This document shows positions 7,276 through 15,700 of a stretch of DNA of 27,979 nucleotides, in pieces (the first letter of the stretch is position 1; each line of letters opens with the position of its first letter). This DNA is from an uncultured Clostridia bacterium. GTDB taxonomy: Bacteria > Bacillota > Clostridia > Christensenellales > UBA3700. A model generated the notes under the pieces. That model was not told the DNA's origin. It made no database searches and saw nothing but the letters and a program-made list of their open reading frames with translations. The stretch covers positions 1 to 27,979 of the forward strand of contig CAMWPK010000002.1 of NCBI GenBank assembly GCA_947176115.1. The letters are read 5' to 3'. The position numbers and the translations under genes are program-made.

Positions 7276-7746
7276 TTACTCTGTTCTAAGTTTTTCCGCA
7301 TAAGTAATTAAATAGCCTTTTATTTCTTCCATAGCCTTGTTATAAGTAGATTGTTTTGGAATAAGCACGGGATCGTGAATCGGCTTATAGTGACCGATTG
7401 CAAGCTCGCTCAACAGCGCAAACTTCTTATGGAATTTGAGCGGTAGGAAGAACTTATTGGACTTTGTCATTCCAATTATAATATCCGCGTCCTTGAAGTA
7501 CTGTCTGCCCTTGCCCCACTTAAAAGTAGGTTTATGCGACAACACGTACTTCCTATCAAATCCTTCGCTCGTCAATACTTTCTCCGACTTATGATTGATT
7601 CTAAAGGCCTTATTGAACACACCCGAACTCTTGACCCACTCAACTTTCTTCGACAGAACTTCATCGTCTTGGACGATTTTTCTAAAAACGTACTCGCAAT
7701 AAGGTGATCTACAAATATTAGACATACAAATAAATAAAATCTTCAT
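7276..7746 (-). CDS. Low-molecular-weight protein tyrosine phosphatase family
   Basis: The 156-residue protein has the LMW-PTP/arsenate-reductase fold signature at its extreme N-terminus: C7-x5-R13-S14 in the phosphate loop ICMSNICRSP, with the second conserved Cys at 12, and the general acid Asp125 in HDPV. It would hydrolyse phosphotyrosine by way of a cysteinyl-phosphate intermediate. The usual tyrosines after the DP motif are missing. The protein is unusually rich in Lys, Phe and Tyr. The start must be at 7746 because strand 1 and the P-loop begin immediately; there is no Shine-Dalgarno site, and the promoter places this ATG at the predicted 5' end of the mRNA. Substrate unknown; no kinase partner is in the window. 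Confidence 0.88.
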   Translation of the reverse strand: MKILFICMSNICRSPYCEYVFRKIVQDDEVLSKKVEWVKSSGVFNKAFRINHKSEKVLTSEGFDRKYVLSHKPTFKWGKGRQYFKDADIIIGMTKSNKFFLPLKFHKKFALLSELAIGHYKPIHDPVLIPKQSTYNKAMEEIKGYLITYAEKLRTE

Positions 7747-7752
7747 ATAGCC

Positions 7753-7781
7753 ATTATATCATAAAAAAAAGCATAATTCAA
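7753..7781 (-). promoter_or_regulatory. Sigma-A promoter giving a predicted leaderless mRNA
   Basis: Minus-strand TTGAAT (7781-7776), a 17-bp spacer and consensus TATAAT (7758-7753). Only six bases (GGCTAT) separate the -10 element from the ATG at 7746, so transcription should start at or within a base of the start codon. Confidence 0.8.
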
Positions 7782-7820
7782 GATGTCTACATAATATAAC
7801 CAAAGAAAATTATGGAATAT

Positions 7821-7865
7821 AAAAGGCGCGTTTTGGGCGCGAATTGGCCTAATTAATGCGCTTTT
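7821..7865 (-). terminator. Probable terminator of the ADH-like/queH operon
   Basis: On the minus strand, after the queH stop, AAAAGCGC (7865-7858) can pair with GCGCCTTTT (7829-7821) leaving one bulged base. A shorter GC-only hairpin (GCGC, 7-nt loop, GCGC) directly before CTTTT is an alternative. Either fold would leave a short U tract. Confidence 0.45.
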
Positions 7866-7886
7866 ACTATTTAATATACCCCCGCT

Positions 7887-8495
7887 TTAACGTTTTGCTT
7901 GACGAGAGAACTCGCACCCGCAAAAGTCTTGTCGGTATAAATTATACTCTCTTGAAAGCTCTATCGAGCGAAGATATCCTCCCTTTTTCTTAAAATCGTT
8001 GGGAAGATATTTGACGGTCTTGTCTTTAGCAAGTGCTTGACCTATCGAATTGAGTTTTTGAGCGTCTTTGTGCGGACTTATGGAGAGTGTTGAGCAGAAG
8101 TATTCATATCCGTTTAATTCGGCGTAATCGCAAGCGCTCTTAAGTCTGAGCGCATAGCAGATACCGCACCTCTCGCCTCCCTCCGGACAATTCTCATATC
8201 CTTTGACCTTGTCAATGAACTCTTGCGGGGCGTAGGGCGGACATATAACTTTAACGTCAAGATTCATATCTTGAACAAGCCTTTTGAGTTCGTTAAAACG
8301 CTTTTCCCACTCTTCATAGCAAGATATATTGGGATTATAAAAATACAGCGTAATCTCAAAAAAATCCTTGAGATATTCAAGACAATAGCTACTGCACGGC
8401 GCGCAACACGCATGCAAAAGCAAGCTGGGCTTTTTGCCGTCAAGAGATGAGATAATTTTGTCAAGTTGAAGTTGATAATTTATTTTATTATCCAT
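7887..8495 (-). CDS. queH: QueH, epoxyqueuosine reductase
   Basis: QueH reduces epoxyqueuosine to queuosine at tRNA position 34, replacing the unrelated cobalamin-dependent QueG. The 202-residue sequence has the family's metal-binding pattern: HACCAPC (Cys30, Cys31, Cys34), YNPNI (53-57), ERCGIC (Cys110, Cys113) and FCGC (Cys192, Cys194), consistent with an iron-sulfur cluster plus a second metal site. Length fits the family. The ATG at 8495 follows the upstream gene's stop by 4 bases and has only a weak site (GACGAG), so translation probably depends on coupling to the preceding ADH-like genes. No other queuosine gene and no preQ1 riboswitch is visible in the window, so the precursor must be made or salvaged by genes elsewhere. 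Confidence 0.93.
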   Translation of the reverse strand: MDNKINYQLQLDKIISSLDGKKPSLLLHACCAPCSSYCLEYLKDFFEITLYFYNPNISCYEEWEKRFNELKRLVQDMNLDVKVICPPYAPQEFIDKVKGYENCPEGGERCGICYALRLKSACDYAELNGYEYFCSTLSISPHKDAQKLNSIGQALAKDKTVKYLPNDFKKKGGYLRSIELSREYNLYRQDFCGCEFSRQAKR

Positions 8496-8499
8496 TGTT

Positions 8500-9660
8500 T
8501 TACTCGTCTTTCAGCAATTTATTTGCATATTCTATCTTCTCTGCGTCGCCGACTTTTGAAAATTCGTCATACACCTTTGACAACGCCTCGTCGTCAATTC
8601 CCAAGTCCTTTAATTTCAACGGATATTTGACGTATTTTTTCAATTTAGCATAGTAATTCTTTACGCTTTCCTTGATTATCTGACCGCTGTTTTTGCCGTC
8701 TTGCACGTCTACGTATTGATTGTATCCTATTAAATTGACGAGAGCATAGGTATCAAAATCGCATTTGAATTCTATCTTCTCCACGCCTTTTGCAAATAGA
8801 ATATTGAATACGTCGCGATAATCTGCGCCACTGTAATCGCAAATGAGGTCGCTAAGCTCTGTCAAAAAAGCGTTGGGCGACGACCAATACGCGCACCCTG
8901 CAAGCGCCGTCGCAAAAGCCACGTTAAATCTATACTTGCGTATACCGCTGTACATCAAGCACTGTTCGAAATTGTCAGTAAGCAACGTAATTGCGTCCAA
9001 AGCGTACACTTTGGTCATAGGGTCTACTTTGCTATGAGAAGTCAGTGACGTTATTGCCATCGCCAAAGCGTTGAGCCCCGTCGAAGCAATATTCTTTCTT
9101 CCTATTATAGAACATAGACACGGGTCAAGCACTAGAAAATTGGTCTGAGCAAAAGGCGTATCAAGTCGGATTATGCGCTTATCTTCGCACCTAATTCGCG
9201 CGATATTGCTCGCTTCTATTCCCGATGAAAGATATGTCGGAATTACAGTGAGCGGAATTGGCTTTGACGATATATTATTTACGGCGCAATCAAGATAATT
9301 GGACATAAAAGACACGCCGTCTTTAAGCATAATTTTGACGGCTTTTGCGACGTATATAGCGCTCCGCTGTCCCAAGGCGATAATACTGTCGCACTCCTTT
9401 TCTTTGTAAAGTCTTAAAGCTTTGTCGCAGTCCTCCGCCATAGCGTATTCCAAGACCTTTTTGTATTGGCAGGTTATGTTGAGGTCTTTGCCGACCTGTC
9501 TAAGCAAAGAATTAAGTTGTCCGTGTTTTACGCTTGCTTCATCGCAAATGAGCATAACGCGTCTTGCGCCCATATTACTCAATGCTACAGTAGCGTTGCG
9601 TAAAGCGCCTTTACCGGTCAAGAACTTTATATCACTCTCAAAGTTATACTGACTTCTCAT
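8500..9660 (-). CDS. Iron-containing alcohol dehydrogenase-fold protein, metal site degraded (paralogue 2)
   Basis: This 386-residue protein aligns by eye with Fe-ADH/dehydroquinate-synthase-like proteins along its whole length: an N-terminal Rossmann-like half (VMLICD, CDSIIALGQRS) and a helical C-terminal half (STGLNALAMAI, ALAGCAYWSSPNAF). Key positions are altered. The NAD-binding GGGS is GQRS (97-100), PTTaGTGSE is PTYLSSGIEAS (141-151), and only the first metal ligand, Asp179 of the DP pair, remains. The His of the usual TGMDALTHA is Met201, and the other two metal His positions read Asp270 and Tyr281. Ordinary alcohol dehydrogenase activity is therefore unlikely. Its ATG overlaps the TGA of the upstream paralogue (ATGA), so the two are translationally coupled and may form a heteromer. 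It could be a pseudoenzyme or bind a different ligand. Confidence 0.75.
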   Translation of the reverse strand: MRSQYNFESDIKFLTGKGALRNATVALSNMGARRVMLICDEASVKHGQLNSLLRQVGKDLNITCQYKKVLEYAMAEDCDKALRLYKEKECDSIIALGQRSAIYVAKAVKIMLKDGVSFMSNYLDCAVNNISSKPIPLTVIPTYLSSGIEASNIARIRCEDKRIIRLDTPFAQTNFLVLDPCLCSIIGRKNIASTGLNALAMAITSLTSHSKVDPMTKVYALDAITLLTDNFEQCLMYSGIRKYRFNVAFATALAGCAYWSSPNAFLTELSDLICDYSGADYRDVFNILFAKGVEKIEFKCDFDTYALVNLIGYNQYVDVQDGKNSGQIIKESVKNYYAKLKKYVKYPLKLKDLGIDDEALSKVYDEFSKVGDAEKIEYANKLLKDE

Positions 9661-10859
9661 ACCAACACCGCCTTAATAGCTATTGGGTCATAACGACGGG
9701 GATTGTTGAGCATATGCGGATTATACGATAATTGAATTGCGATAGCCTGTCTATCGTCATCGTTAAAGGTTAATGGCGCATAATCTTCGACGTATTTAGC
9801 CAGCAACTCGTCAACAAACTCTTTGACGCAACTTACAAAGCGCTTTGCCCTGTCGTCTTGGGGATATTGCGAGTACTCTTGCCATCCCACGAAAGACCAT
9901 AGAGCCTGAGAATACTTCTCTGAGCATACTCTCAAATTAAAATCAAGCGAAGCTCTGATAGCTACAGGTAGACACTCTAAATAATTTATACCCTTGACGT
10001 CGCTTATGGCTAGGGCAAGCGAATAAATCATACCCATACCGCCTCTGTCAAGTCCTTTTGATAGGTATGCGCTCTCCAAAGCAAAATCCATCATCTTCTC
10101 TTCTTGAGAAGATTCCAGCATATCCAAAGCCTTTGACCTCAAATTCGTAAGCGCTACTTGACTGAAAATCTTGCCTATCGTATGACCTTCAACCTGCTTT
10201 ATAGCAATACCTACCACTGCATAATGCATAGCAATAAAACCGTCAATGGCTTTTCCGAGCGTATTCAGAACTCCGTAAGCCATAGAAGCCCTTGATGCTG
10301 ACAACATAATATTGCTATCAATAATGCAATAATCGGGCGAAAGTAATTCGTGAAAAATATTACGGCTCAACTTTTTCTGTGCGTCATAAAAAACCGCCAA
10401 GGCATTGCACTCGTTGCCCATGCCAAATCTACAAGGTATGGCAATAAGCGGAACGTCAATGACTTTGCGACCTATTGTTGATTTATTAAAGAACTTGCTT
10501 ATATCCTTAACTTGCGTGGAAAGCTCAAGTCGCAGAAGTTTGGCGTAGTCAACAAGTTTTCCGCTACCGCAGACGACTATGCCGTCGCAACCATTGGACA
10601 TATAGACGAAATACATATCCTTGAGTATGCTTGCGCTGTCTTGCAAATTTTCTCCCAAATACACGGCTCCGATAGCCACTTCACCGTCCTTAGACACACT
10701 GCTTTTGACCCTGTCAAGACACCCTTGTGACAGCATATGCCTATCGCCTATTATCATAACGCGCGACGCGCCTAGACCGCGAAGAAGTATATGCAAATCT
10801 GCAATACCTTTTTCGCCGTCTATTATTTTAGTACCGTTGGAAAACTCCGCGTATCTCAT
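9657..10859 (-). CDS. Iron-containing alcohol dehydrogenase-fold protein, metal site degraded (paralogue 1)
   Basis: This 400-residue protein shows the Fe-ADH order: VMIIGD (34-39), CDGIVVCGSGKLVDYAK (91-107, equivalent to GGGS..D.AK), IPCRFGMGNE (141-150, equivalent to PTTaGTGSE), Asp181 in place of the DP pair, and a C-terminal NNPRR like the usual NPR. The nucleotide site is better kept than in the second copy, but the three metal His positions appear to be Lys203, a non-His residue in SLALAIS (280-286), and Tyr293. It is the first gene of an operon with its diverged sister and queH. The ATG at 10859 has no ribosome site, and the promoter predicts a leaderless mRNA. NAD(P) binding without metal-dependent chemistry is one reading; function unknown. 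Confidence 0.72.
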   Translation of the reverse strand: MRYAEFSNGTKIIDGEKGIADLHILLRGLGASRVMIIGDRHMLSQGCLDRVKSSVSKDGEVAIGAVYLGENLQDSASILKDMYFVYMSNGCDGIVVCGSGKLVDYAKLLRLELSTQVKDISKFFNKSTIGRKVIDVPLIAIPCRFGMGNECNALAVFYDAQKKLSRNIFHELLSPDYCIIDSNIMLSASRASMAYGVLNTLGKAIDGFIAMHYAVVGIAIKQVEGHTIGKIFSQVALTNLRSKALDMLESSQEEKMMDFALESAYLSKGLDRGGMGMIYSLALAISDVKGINYLECLPVAIRASLDFNLRVCSEKYSQALWSFVGWQEYSQYPQDDRAKRFVSCVKEFVDELLAKYVEDYAPLTFNDDDRQAIAIQLSYNPHMLNNPRRYDPIAIKAVLV

Positions 10860-10865
10860 ATAAAA

Positions 10866-10894
10866 ATTATAGCATAATTACATTTGAATGTCTA
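10866..10894 (-). promoter_or_regulatory. Promoter of the ADH-like/queH operon, predicted leaderless
   Basis: Minus-strand TAGACA (10894-10889), a 17-bp spacer and extended -10 TGCTATAAT with the hexamer at 10871-10866. Six bases (TTTTAT) then lead directly to the ATG at 10859, so the start codon lies at about +1. The -10 is part of one arm of a perfect inverted repeat. Confidence 0.75.
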
Positions 10895-10905
10895 TTATGC
10901 TATAA
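10867..10905 (-). terminator. 12-bp perfect inverted repeat: bioY terminator overlapping a promoter
   Basis: TTATAGCATAAT (10867-10878) and ATTATGCTATAA (10894-10905) are exact reverse complements around a 15-base centre that holds a smaller repeat (ACATT/AATGT). On the minus strand the hairpin is followed by TTTTTAT, so it can terminate birA-bioY. The same arm carries the -10 of the next operon. The stem is AT-rich, so terminator strength is uncertain; an operator role is an alternative. Confidence 0.6.
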
Positions 10906-10927
10906 AATATGATTGAGATTTCTACAA

Positions 10928-11629
10928 TTAGCGACTGAATTTGCTGAACTTGCTCAACTTGGGGCATATCAACGAGGAAATCACACACTTGACAATATCA
11001 ATAGGAATAAACGGAATGAGCATTATCATAAGGAAATTCCAAACGCCCATAGTTGAGTGCGTATAACCGTACAGTATGCCTGCGCCGTACGCAACGCCTA
11101 TAATGTCTAGTATTACCAAATCTATAAGCGAAGCCAAGAAATATGTCAAGAAGTTGTTTTTACCGACCTTTTCTCTAAACCAAGCGCCAAAAAATCCGCC
11201 CACCATCATACCTATTAAGAATCCAAACGACGGCTGGAGTACGTAGGCAAACCCTCCGCCATTGGAGAATATAGGCAAACCGAAAAGTCCCAACAAGATA
11301 TACAAAAGTACTGAAATCGTACCCCACTTTTTCCCCAACAACAGACAACATACGTTGGTGACCAAGAATTGCAAAGTGAACTTAACTGACGTCGTAAGCG
11401 GTATCGATATAAACGCGCTGATAATCATAAGCGCAATAAAAAGACCGGAAGTGGATATACCGAGAAGATACATACGATGCTTTTCGTAATTCTCTCTAGC
11501 CTTTTGAGTATCAATTGCTACTCCTTCTTTGTCAATTTCTTGACTTTTTTCGACGACTAATTTATTATCGTCGTTTTGCAAGTTGTCAGCTTGCTCGTCT
11601 TTCTTTTGGAACTCATCAAATCCATTCAT
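10928..11629 (-). CDS. bioY: BioY, biotin uptake S component, with a long N-terminal extension
   Basis: BioY binds biotin in the membrane and passes it inside, alone or with a shared ECF ATPase/EcfT module. After about 52 charged residues there are about six hydrophobic segments (from about 55 to 225). The BioY-type centre is GLPIFSNGGGF...LQPSFGFLIG (about 115-140), the usual Gly-rich biotin-binding loop. Typical BioY proteins have about 180-200 residues and start close to the first helix, so the acidic, Asn/Asp/Lys-rich leader is unusual; it may be a cytoplasmic tail. The start at 11629 lies inside the 3' end of birA (14-base overlap) with AAGGAG 8 bases upstream. Control by BirA is expected through the operator upstream of birA. 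No biotin biosynthesis genes are present here. Confidence 0.9.
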   Translation of the reverse strand: MNGFDEFQKKDEQADNLQNDDNKLVVEKSQEIDKEGVAIDTQKARENYEKHRMYLLGISTSGLFIALMIISAFISIPLTTSVKFTLQFLVTNVCCLLLGKKWGTISVLLYILLGLFGLPIFSNGGGFAYVLQPSFGFLIGMMVGGFFGAWFREKVGKNNFLTYFLASLIDLVILDIIGVAYGAGILYGYTHSTMGVWNFLMIMLIPFIPIDIVKCVISSLICPKLSKFSKFSR

Positions 11630-12599
11630 TTTCTGTACTCCTTATAGATATTTCTCCGCAAGTGAGTTTGCGAATAGTATCCCCCTCTTGAATAACTAGA
11701 CCGCCGTCATTGTCAATGTCAATGACCTTTCCTCTCTTGTCCTCACAGTTAATGACGTAACTTATCTCTTTGCCAATGACCATAGAATGCTCTTTATATT
11801 CTTGCATAAAAGTTCTATCTGTCAAATCGCTGGTCAAAGAAATCAAATTGTCGTAAATCTCGGCAATAAGTTGAGAACGCGTAATAGTAGGCTCTCCGGT
11901 AAATAGCGCGCACGCCTTGTCCTTTATATCGTCGGGAAAATCCTGCTCTACGAAGTTGATACCGATACCGACGATAAAAGTACCCGCCTTACCGCTCTCA
12001 AAGTCGATGTCTGCTTGCGTGAGAATACCGCACACCTTCTTTTTGCCTATATATAAATCATTGACCCACTTTATCTTTGCGTCAATGCCGGTGAGCTTTG
12101 CAATACTTCTGCGCACTGCGACAGCTGTCGCGGGAGTGATGACCATGACGTCTTGCATATTCTCTATACTCTTGCAAAGACTTACGCTCATATAAATTCC
12201 CTTCTTTGGAGAAAAGAAAGTCTTTCCCATACGCCCTCTGCCGTTGGTCTGCTCATCTGCGACGATAAGCGCGCCGTGTCTGAGCTGTCCGCTCATAAGC
12301 CTTGTCATAGCCTCAGCATTAGTAGACGGCGAAGTCTTAAGCGCAACGACTTCAATATCCGCGTATTTTGGATCAAGACAAGCGCGTAAACTCTGCTCGG
12401 ATAAAATATCGTTGGAAGAGAGCAAAACATAGCCTTTGTTGGTCGTAGCGACGATTTTATAGCCTTCCAACTGCAAAGCCTTGACCCCTTTCCATACGCT
12501 TGCGCGCGATACGCTAAGTTGATCTGCAATCTGTTGTCCCGACAATGCTTGACCTCTGCTGTTTTCTAAAAGTTGTAATATGCGTTGCTTTAATGCCAT
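11616..12599 (-). CDS. birA: BirA, biotin-protein ligase and biotin operon repressor
   Basis: BirA makes biotinyl-AMP, attaches biotin to carboxylase carrier proteins and, in the two-domain form, represses biotin genes. The 327 residues show an N-terminal winged helix-turn-helix (about 5-60, with LSGQQIADQLSVSRASVWKGV), the ligase loop GRGRMGK (120-126), KWVNDLY (177-183), the catalytic Lys region KKKVCGIL (186-193) and a C-terminal SH3-like domain (about 275-320). This is the bifunctional class. AGAGG lies 5 bases before the ATG. It leads the operon with bioY, downstream of a promoter overlapped by a biotin operator, so BirA should repress its own synthesis together with biotin uptake when biotin is plentiful. 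Confidence 0.95.
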   Translation of the reverse strand: MALKQRILQLLENSRGQALSGQQIADQLSVSRASVWKGVKALQLEGYKIVATTNKGYVLLSSNDILSEQSLRACLDPKYADIEVVALKTSPSTNAEAMTRLMSGQLRHGALIVADEQTNGRGRMGKTFFSPKKGIYMSVSLCKSIENMQDVMVITPATAVAVRRSIAKLTGIDAKIKWVNDLYIGKKKVCGILTQADIDFESGKAGTFIVGIGINFVEQDFPDDIKDKACALFTGEPTITRSQLIAEIYDNLISLTSDLTDRTFMQEYKEHSMVIGKEISYVINCEDKRGKVIDIDNDGGLVIQEGDTIRKLTCGEISIRSTENEWI

Positions 12600-12619
12600 A
12601 ATAACCTCTTTTCCAAATT

Positions 12620-12648
12620 AGTATAGTTGATATATATAATATTGTCAA
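12620..12648 (-). promoter_or_regulatory. Sigma-A promoter of birA-bioY
   Basis: Minus-strand consensus TTGACA (12648-12643), a 17-bp spacer and TATACT (12625-12620). The -35 hexamer lies inside one arm of the BirA operator. Confidence 0.88.
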
Positions 12649-12673
12649 CCAAATTTAATATATTAGTTAACAA
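12642..12673 (-). promoter_or_regulatory. BirA (biotin) operator
   Basis: On the minus strand TTGTTAAC (12673-12666), 16 bases, then GTTGACAA (12649-12642) form a palindrome with 7 of 8 positions matched. Half-site sequence and spacing fit the known BirA operator (TTGTnAAC, about 15-16 bases, GTTnACAA). It covers the -35 box of the birA promoter, so BirA-biotinyl-AMP would block RNA polymerase. Confidence 0.85.
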
Positions 12674-12691
12674 TAAAAACTGCTTTGACTA

Positions 12692-12718
12692 CAAAAAGCG
12701 GGAGATTGCTCTCCCGCT
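12692..12718 (-). terminator. Intrinsic terminator of the surface-protein operon
   Basis: AGCGGGAGA (12697-12705) and TCTCCCGCT (12710-12718) form a 9-bp GC-rich stem with loop TTGC, followed on the minus strand by TTTTTG. It lies 27 bases past the stop of the membrane-anchored surface protein and before the birA promoter. Confidence 0.93.
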
Positions 12719-12745
12719 CTTGCGTTTTTGTTAATTAGCTTAAGA

Positions 12746-15700
12746 TTATCTCTTAGCTCTCTTGATAATTACTCTGCCTACTCCAATAGCGAAAGCTATC
12801 AAAATCAATACTGCGCAGAAGATAGAAATCATTGCGACATAATCTCTAGTCTTATTATTCGTAGAATCGATTGGCATATCAGTACTGTCAGTATTGGTCG
12901 AACCGCCATTCTCATAGATACCTATTTGAGTACCGTTGTTGACTACGTCAGAACCGGTTTCGGTAGTATCGTCAACCGGAGGTTTTTCTTCCTCCTTTTT
13001 GTCAAAGACAGAAGCGTCAATAACCTTAATCATAAAGGTAGCTATCTTAGAGTCTAACTCATACATGCTCCACAAGGAACCGCCTACTGTGTCAAACTCA
13101 GGCAATGAGATGGTAACTCTGTAGAAGCCTGCCGGAGCTACGGTCATATCCTCTTGGAGTACAAACGTTTCGTGTGCAACACCGTCGTTACCTTCTGCGT
13201 AGACGCGACGTTCAAACTTAACGTCAAGTTTCTCGTAGTTGCCATTTGCTCTCGTAAAACCTATTTCAAGATTGCGCGTTGCGATATTCTTGGTATCAAG
13301 ACCTGTGAACTCGCCTTTGTTATAAACCAATCTGTCTATCGGAGCAAGGTCGATGTGCAACTTACCTATAGTGATATTTGCTTCAGGAAGAACGTAATTC
13401 TTGAACGTCATTCCTTCAACTACCGTAATAACGTAACCGTCTTTCGTCTCGTCTCTTTTCGTCTGTGGCAACAACTCGTAAGGGAGATCCTCACAGCCTT
13501 CGCCTTTCACAACGTAAATCTCAACAGTTTCTTCAAATCCCGGAATCATACCATATGCAGTATAGGTCAATTCTGGCAACGAGTATCCGTAGTACTTGTC
13601 TTTACTGTCAATAACGACTGAGATTTCTCTCTTCTCAATTCTGCCGACGTAATCGGAGATTTGGCTGTCTAAAACCTTAGTATCGTCAGTACATACTGCG
13701 CTAATGCTAATCATAGCTTCATCGCTTGCATTAACGTCTTTATACGCAACGGTGAAGATAATATCTCCGTTGATCTTTGCCTTAAATTCCTCTGTTGCTT
13801 CAATCGTACCCTCAAACGTATCTGTTCCGTCAAAGGTCTTTGTAGTACCGGAGATTATCACGTCGTCAAGAGTAATAATTACTGTTTCAAGTACAACTGT
13901 AACCTTGAATGGAACTATTACCTGCGTGCTACCGTCGGAGCCGACCTGTACGTTCTTTTCCCAATAAGTAGTCAATTGATATTTCCTATTGTACGGGTAA
14001 CTATCCATTGCGGGGTGATCGTAAGTATTTGACAACGCGCGGAAGTAGATGTCAGCGCTCTCCTTTACGGTAAGCGTACCGGTATATGTATACCACTGTT
14101 CGTTGTCATAACTGTATTGGATTTCACCTCCGGCTTCGCCGAACTGAGCAGTTACGTCAAAGTAAACGGCTTTTTCTACCTCGCCTCCGTCATAAGGGGT
14201 CTTTGTCGGAGTGATAATTTGTTGCCCGTTGGAGTCAATACCGGGAATGTCTGCCATATAGTAGGCGTCAACGGATATCGTCGGTACAAAAGTGTCAATC
14301 TTAACGTTAAGTTCAAACGAAGACTTACGACCTGCATTGTCGGTAACCTCGATTACCTTTCTTCCGGTATCTTGGAAATACCATACGTAGTAACCCGTAT
14401 CCTTGTCAATATAACTTTGGTCATTAGATCCGGTGATACACTCCTCAATAATGTTGTGCGAATGCTCAAGCTCGCCTGTCTCTTTGTTGTAGCTGTACAA
14501 GTAAAGACTTGCCACACCGCTGTGATCGTCTTGCGCGTCAATAGATATCCTATTGTGAGTATAATATATATCTGCAGGGTGCTCATATCTAGGAATGCTT
14601 AGAATAGGATTCTCCAAGTCTACCTTTACCGTATAGACGATAGGATTCGTTACTTGCACTCCACCGCTGGTAAGATATACAGTATAAGTTCTGCCCTTAG
14701 TAGAGGTATCGTTGGTTATCGTAAGTCCCGTACGTCTGTATTCAGAGCCGTTGACTTCATATACGTAACCGTCAGCCGAGCCTTCCAAACCGTTGATAAG
14801 TTCAAATTCGAAGTCAGTCTTCTCGCTGAGCCAATTATTTGCAAGCCATTCTGCCGTATAGTTCTTGATTTGCATTTCAGCATTTTTGACTTTGAAAGCG
14901 AAAGGAGCAAGATTTACTGTATCGCTAGCAAAAACCACAACTCTATCTTCAATGCTTACGTATGAAAGACCTGCCTCTTTTTCTTGCAACGTAAAGGAAT
15001 ATTCTCCCGGGAGTCTGGCAGAAGTTATCCTACTTTGATCATCGCCGGACGAAACCGCATAGAATCCTGCAGGATTAACAATACCCGACTTGCTGTTGTC
15101 CTTGGTCGTAAATTTCAATTGTTGCGTCAAGAAGTCAAATCCATTGTAAGTATATTCGTTTGCCCAACCTTCCGTAAGGTCGTTTGCCTCGGAAACGTCA
15201 GCGATTTGATAGCAGTATACGTCAACTTCCCAGTACTTTGCGGAAGTAGATTGATAAGGACTTACCATAAAGGTGTAACTGTCTTGTCTAACGTCTACCA
15301 TATTATAGAGATAAGTAATATCATTCTTTGGCACGCCTGTACCATAATCAATGGTATCCTCTCCGGTCGGAGATTGCAGTACGCCTGACTCAGCATCGGC
15401 ATTTCTACCCGTATACTTAGTAAACTCTAACTCGCCAAGCATGGAATTATGAGTATCTTTTGGCGTAACTTTAATAATTTGAGCGCCGTCCGGATTCATA
15501 CTCAACTCAACGTCTGAGTAATCGCCGGTATTAATCACGTTACCGTAACCCGTCTCATGGTTACCTGAGTTGGTACCGATACCGCAGTTGCAGTGATCCG
15601 TCTGATAATCAACGTTTTGGCTACTGACGACTTTGTCGGTCTTATTGAGTATCGTAACGTTGGTAGCCTTACCGCAAAACACAACAGCGTTGATTGACTG

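Noticed and set aside
8500..10859. Ordinary iron-dependent alcohol dehydrogenases
   Set aside because: The fold is recognisable, but the metal His positions are lost in both copies and the GGGS loop is lost in the second.
10860..10927. preQ1 riboswitch ahead of the operon containing queH
   Set aside because: The -10 element is six bases from the first ATG, so there is no leader to hold a riboswitch; the structure there is a simple inverted repeat.
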